Below, piece after piece: positions 62,494 to 64,000 of a stretch of 64,000 bases of DNA. The stretch covers positions 1 through 64,000 of the forward strand of contig JAFKFM010000009.1 of the NCBI GenBank assembly GCA_017308135.1. Reading direction: 5' to 3'. The DNA is from Alphaproteobacteria bacterium. GTDB taxonomy: Bacteria > Pseudomonadota > Alphaproteobacteria > CACIAM-22H2. Position 1 is the first letter of the stretch; each line of letters begins with the position of its first letter. A program made the translations under genes and the position numbers. The notes under the pieces are model-generated. The model was not told where the DNA came from and made no database searches. It saw only the letters and a program-made list of their open reading frames with translations.

Positions 62494-63663
62494 CTATCTC
62501 CTCAAAATCGCGATGCTGCCGTCGCCGAAATCGCCCCAGCCGGTCACGGCACCGATCTCGCAGTCCTTGACCTGGCGATGCGCGGTCCCGCGCAGCTGGC
62601 GCACGGCTTCGACGATATGGTTCAGGCCCCAGACATGGCCTTCCGAATGCAGGCCGCCATGCGTGTTGACCGGCAATTTGCCGTCGATGGCGATGTTGCC
62701 GTTCATCACGAAATGCCGCGCCTCGCCGCGCTTGCAGAAGCCGGCGGCTTCGAGCTGCATCAGCGCCACATAGGTGAAGCAGTCGTAGATCTGCGCGAAA
62801 TCCATATCGGCCGGCGTGGCCCCGGCCATTTCGAACGCGCGATGCGCGATATGGGTGAGGCCCAGATCGAGGATATCCGACCGGTTCATGATGTCGTCGG
62901 CGGGATAAGGATGGCCTTCCGCCACGCCGCTGACGAAGACCGGGCGTTGCTTGAGGTCCCGCGCACGTTCGGGCGTCGTCACGATCAACGCCGCCGCGCC
63001 ATCCGTTTCCAGGCAGCAATCGAACATCCGATGCGGCTCGGAGATCATCGGCGAGGCGAGATAAGCCTCCATCGTCAACGGCCGGTCGCGCATATAGGCG
63101 CGCGGATTGCCCTGCGCGTTCGCACGGGAATTCAACGGAATCTGGGCGATTTCCTCCTGCGTCGTGCCGTAGAGCAGACGGTGCCGGTTGGCGATCCAGG
63201 AATAATATTGCACCGGCACGAAGGCGCCGTTGGGCGCCAGGTAGTTCTTCACCGCCTGGCTCATTTGATTGTCGGCGTAGAATTGCGATTCCGGGCGCGC
63301 GCGCACCGATGTGCGCGCTTCCGAATAGCCGTTGCAGCCGAACGGGATCAGCACGTAGTTCGCTTGACCGGTCGCCACCGCCATCGCGGCGGATTGCAGC
63401 GTCGAGACGGGGGCCGCCCCGCCGATCTCGATGATCGAGGTGTAGCGCAGATCCTTCAGGCCGAGATGGACCGCGACCGATTCCTGGAAGATGTAACGCG
63501 ACGACGAAAAGATCAGCCCGTCGATCGCCGAACGCTTCACGCCGGAATCGGCGATGGCGTTCAACGACGCGTCGACCACCATGTCGATCACCGGTCGGCC
63601 GGGCCCGCGCGTATTCGGCGTCTCGCCGATGCCGACGATGCAAGCTTTATCCTTCAAACTCAT
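62494..63663 (-). CDS. Thiolase-family protein (SCP-x/Ltp2-like) lacking the nucleophilic Cys
   Basis: A 389-residue thiolase-fold protein. The nucleophile region reads IGGAAPVSTLQS with no Cys; C-terminal motifs AQIYDCFTYVAL and PVNTHGGLHSEGH are present. As with the two paralogues it is paired with a DUF35 gene. The Ser after NTHGGLH and the Tyr in YDCFT suit a retro-aldolase rather than a thiolase. It follows a DAO-type oxidoreductase gene by 19 bases. Confidence 0.85.
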   Translation of the reverse strand: MSLKDKACIVGIGETPNTRGPGRPVIDMVVDASLNAIADSGVKRSAIDGLIFSSSRYIFQESVAVHLGLKDLRYTSIIEIGGAAPVSTLQSAAMAVATGQANYVLIPFGCNGYSEARTSVRARPESQFYADNQMSQAVKNYLAPNGAFVPVQYYSWIANRHRLLYGTTQEEIAQIPLNSRANAQGNPRAYMRDRPLTMEAYLASPMISEPHRMFDCCLETDGAAALIVTTPERARDLKQRPVFVSGVAEGHPYPADDIMNRSDILDLGLTHIAHRAFEMAGATPADMDFAQIYDCFTYVALMQLEAAGFCKRGEARHFVMNGNIAIDGKLPVNTHGGLHSEGHVWGLNHIVEAVRQLRGTAHRQVKDCEIGAVTGWGDFGDGSIAILRR

Positions 63664-63682
63664 ATCGTGCCGTCCTTCATAG

Positions 63683-64000
63683 TCAGGGGCGTCCGCCGTC
63701 GCGCCAATCGAGGAAGTCGTAGAACTTCATGTAGAACGGCACGAACCAAGGATTACCCCAGTAGATCGGGTGCCCGGGCATCGCGCGCTCGCGGAACACG
63801 GTTTCGCCTTCCGGCCGGCCGAGCATCCCCCAGGCGAGCTTGCGGCCTAGATAGGTGCCCATCGGAATGCCCGCGAAGCAATAGCCGGCGGCAAAGTGGA
63901 TACCGTCCTGCGTGCCGATATGCGGATAGAGGTCGATCGTGCCCGCACAGCGCCCGGTCCATACGCGGCCGAGCTTGCGCCCGTTCAGGCCGGGCAAAAT
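63683..64000 (-). CDS. FAD-dependent oxidoreductase (DAO family), C-terminal part
   Basis: About 105 codons of the C terminus are inside the window; the frame is open to the right edge. GTIDLYPHIGTQDGIHFAAG and GIPMGTYLGRKLAWGMLG resemble the FAD-proximal end of glycine oxidase/D-amino acid dehydrogenase-type flavoproteins. It is upstream of the thiolase/DUF35 pair in the same operon. Substrate class cannot be judged from this fragment. Confidence 0.75.
   Translation of the reverse strand: MLPGLNGRKLGRVWTGRCAGTIDLYPHIGTQDGIHFAAGYCFAGIPMGTYLGRKLAWGMLGRPEGETVFRERAMPGHPIYWGNPWFVPFYMKFYDFLDWRDGGRP

Overview
This 64 kb window comes from a GC-rich, densely packed bacterial chromosome. The gene repertoire (many ABC and tripartite tricarboxylate importers, enolase-superfamily sugar-acid dehydratases, SMP-30 lactonases, GntR and IclR regulators, a CysN/CysC fusion and an APS-type CysH) fits a heterotrophic alphaproteobacterium, probably of soil or plant-associated habit. 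This placement rests on gene content and style; no rRNA, intact tRNA or phylogenetic marker is present. I find no IS element, integrase, phage gene or CRISPR array.

Layout. (A) 1-3.75 kb: the end of an enolase-superfamily gene and an SsuABC/TauABC-type importer operon. (B) 4.4-16.4 kb: aldose epimerase and GntR regulator facing a long minus-strand operon (Opp/Dpp-type importer, DgoD-like dehydratase, uronate-dehydrogenase-like enzyme, SMP-30 lactonase), with a second DgoD-like dehydratase divergent. (C) 16.7-24.9 kb: carbohydrate ABC importer plus enolase-superfamily enzyme, divergent from an unusual IclR::SMP-30 fusion gene and a mannonate-dehydratase-like gene. (D) 25.2-37.0 kb: carboxylate/acyl-CoA module with a tripartite tricarboxylate transporter, tartrate-type dehydrogenase, two CaiB-type CoA-transferases, a thiolase-like/DUF35 pair, an FAH-family hydrolase, and GntR and IclR regulators. 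(E) 37.2-48.4 kb: carbohydrate importer without its own ATPase, GMC and aldo/keto oxidoreductases, PhyH-like oxygenase, IclR regulator, DapA-like lyase, sugar isomerase-like protein and a canonical UxuA. (F) 48.4-57.2 kb: sulfate uptake (sbp-cysTWA) and activation/reduction (cysH-cysD-cysNC). (G) 57.5-64 kb: DMT exporter, two more thiolase-like/DUF35 pairs, an ADP-forming acyl-CoA synthetase and the end of a DAO-type oxidoreductase.

The most unusual feature is a family of six 127-128 bp repeats, all in the same orientation, at about 4.1, 16.5, 25.0, 37.1, 48.7 and 57.4 kb. On the minus strand each looks like the 3' half of a tRNA (anticodon-like arm, T-arm, 3' acceptor strand, CCA) joined to a hairpin instead of a 5' half. 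They fall at the borders between modules A|B|C|D|E|F|G, so that each 8.5-12.5 kb segment is nearly self-contained, with transporter, enzymes and usually a regulator. This could reflect modular acquisition at tRNA-like attachment sites, or a structured dispersed repeat that accumulates at operon ends.

How the genes work together: modules B, C and E look like hexuronate/aldonate catabolism (import, lactone hydrolysis, oxidation, dehydration to 2-keto-3-deoxy acids, aldol cleavage), each under its own regulator with visible candidate operators. Modules D and G look like CoA-dependent degradation of carboxylic acids in which thiolase-like proteins lacking the nucleophilic Cys pair with DUF35 partners, as in retro-aldolases. 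Module F supplies reduced sulfur up to sulfite, but sulfite reductase is not in the window.
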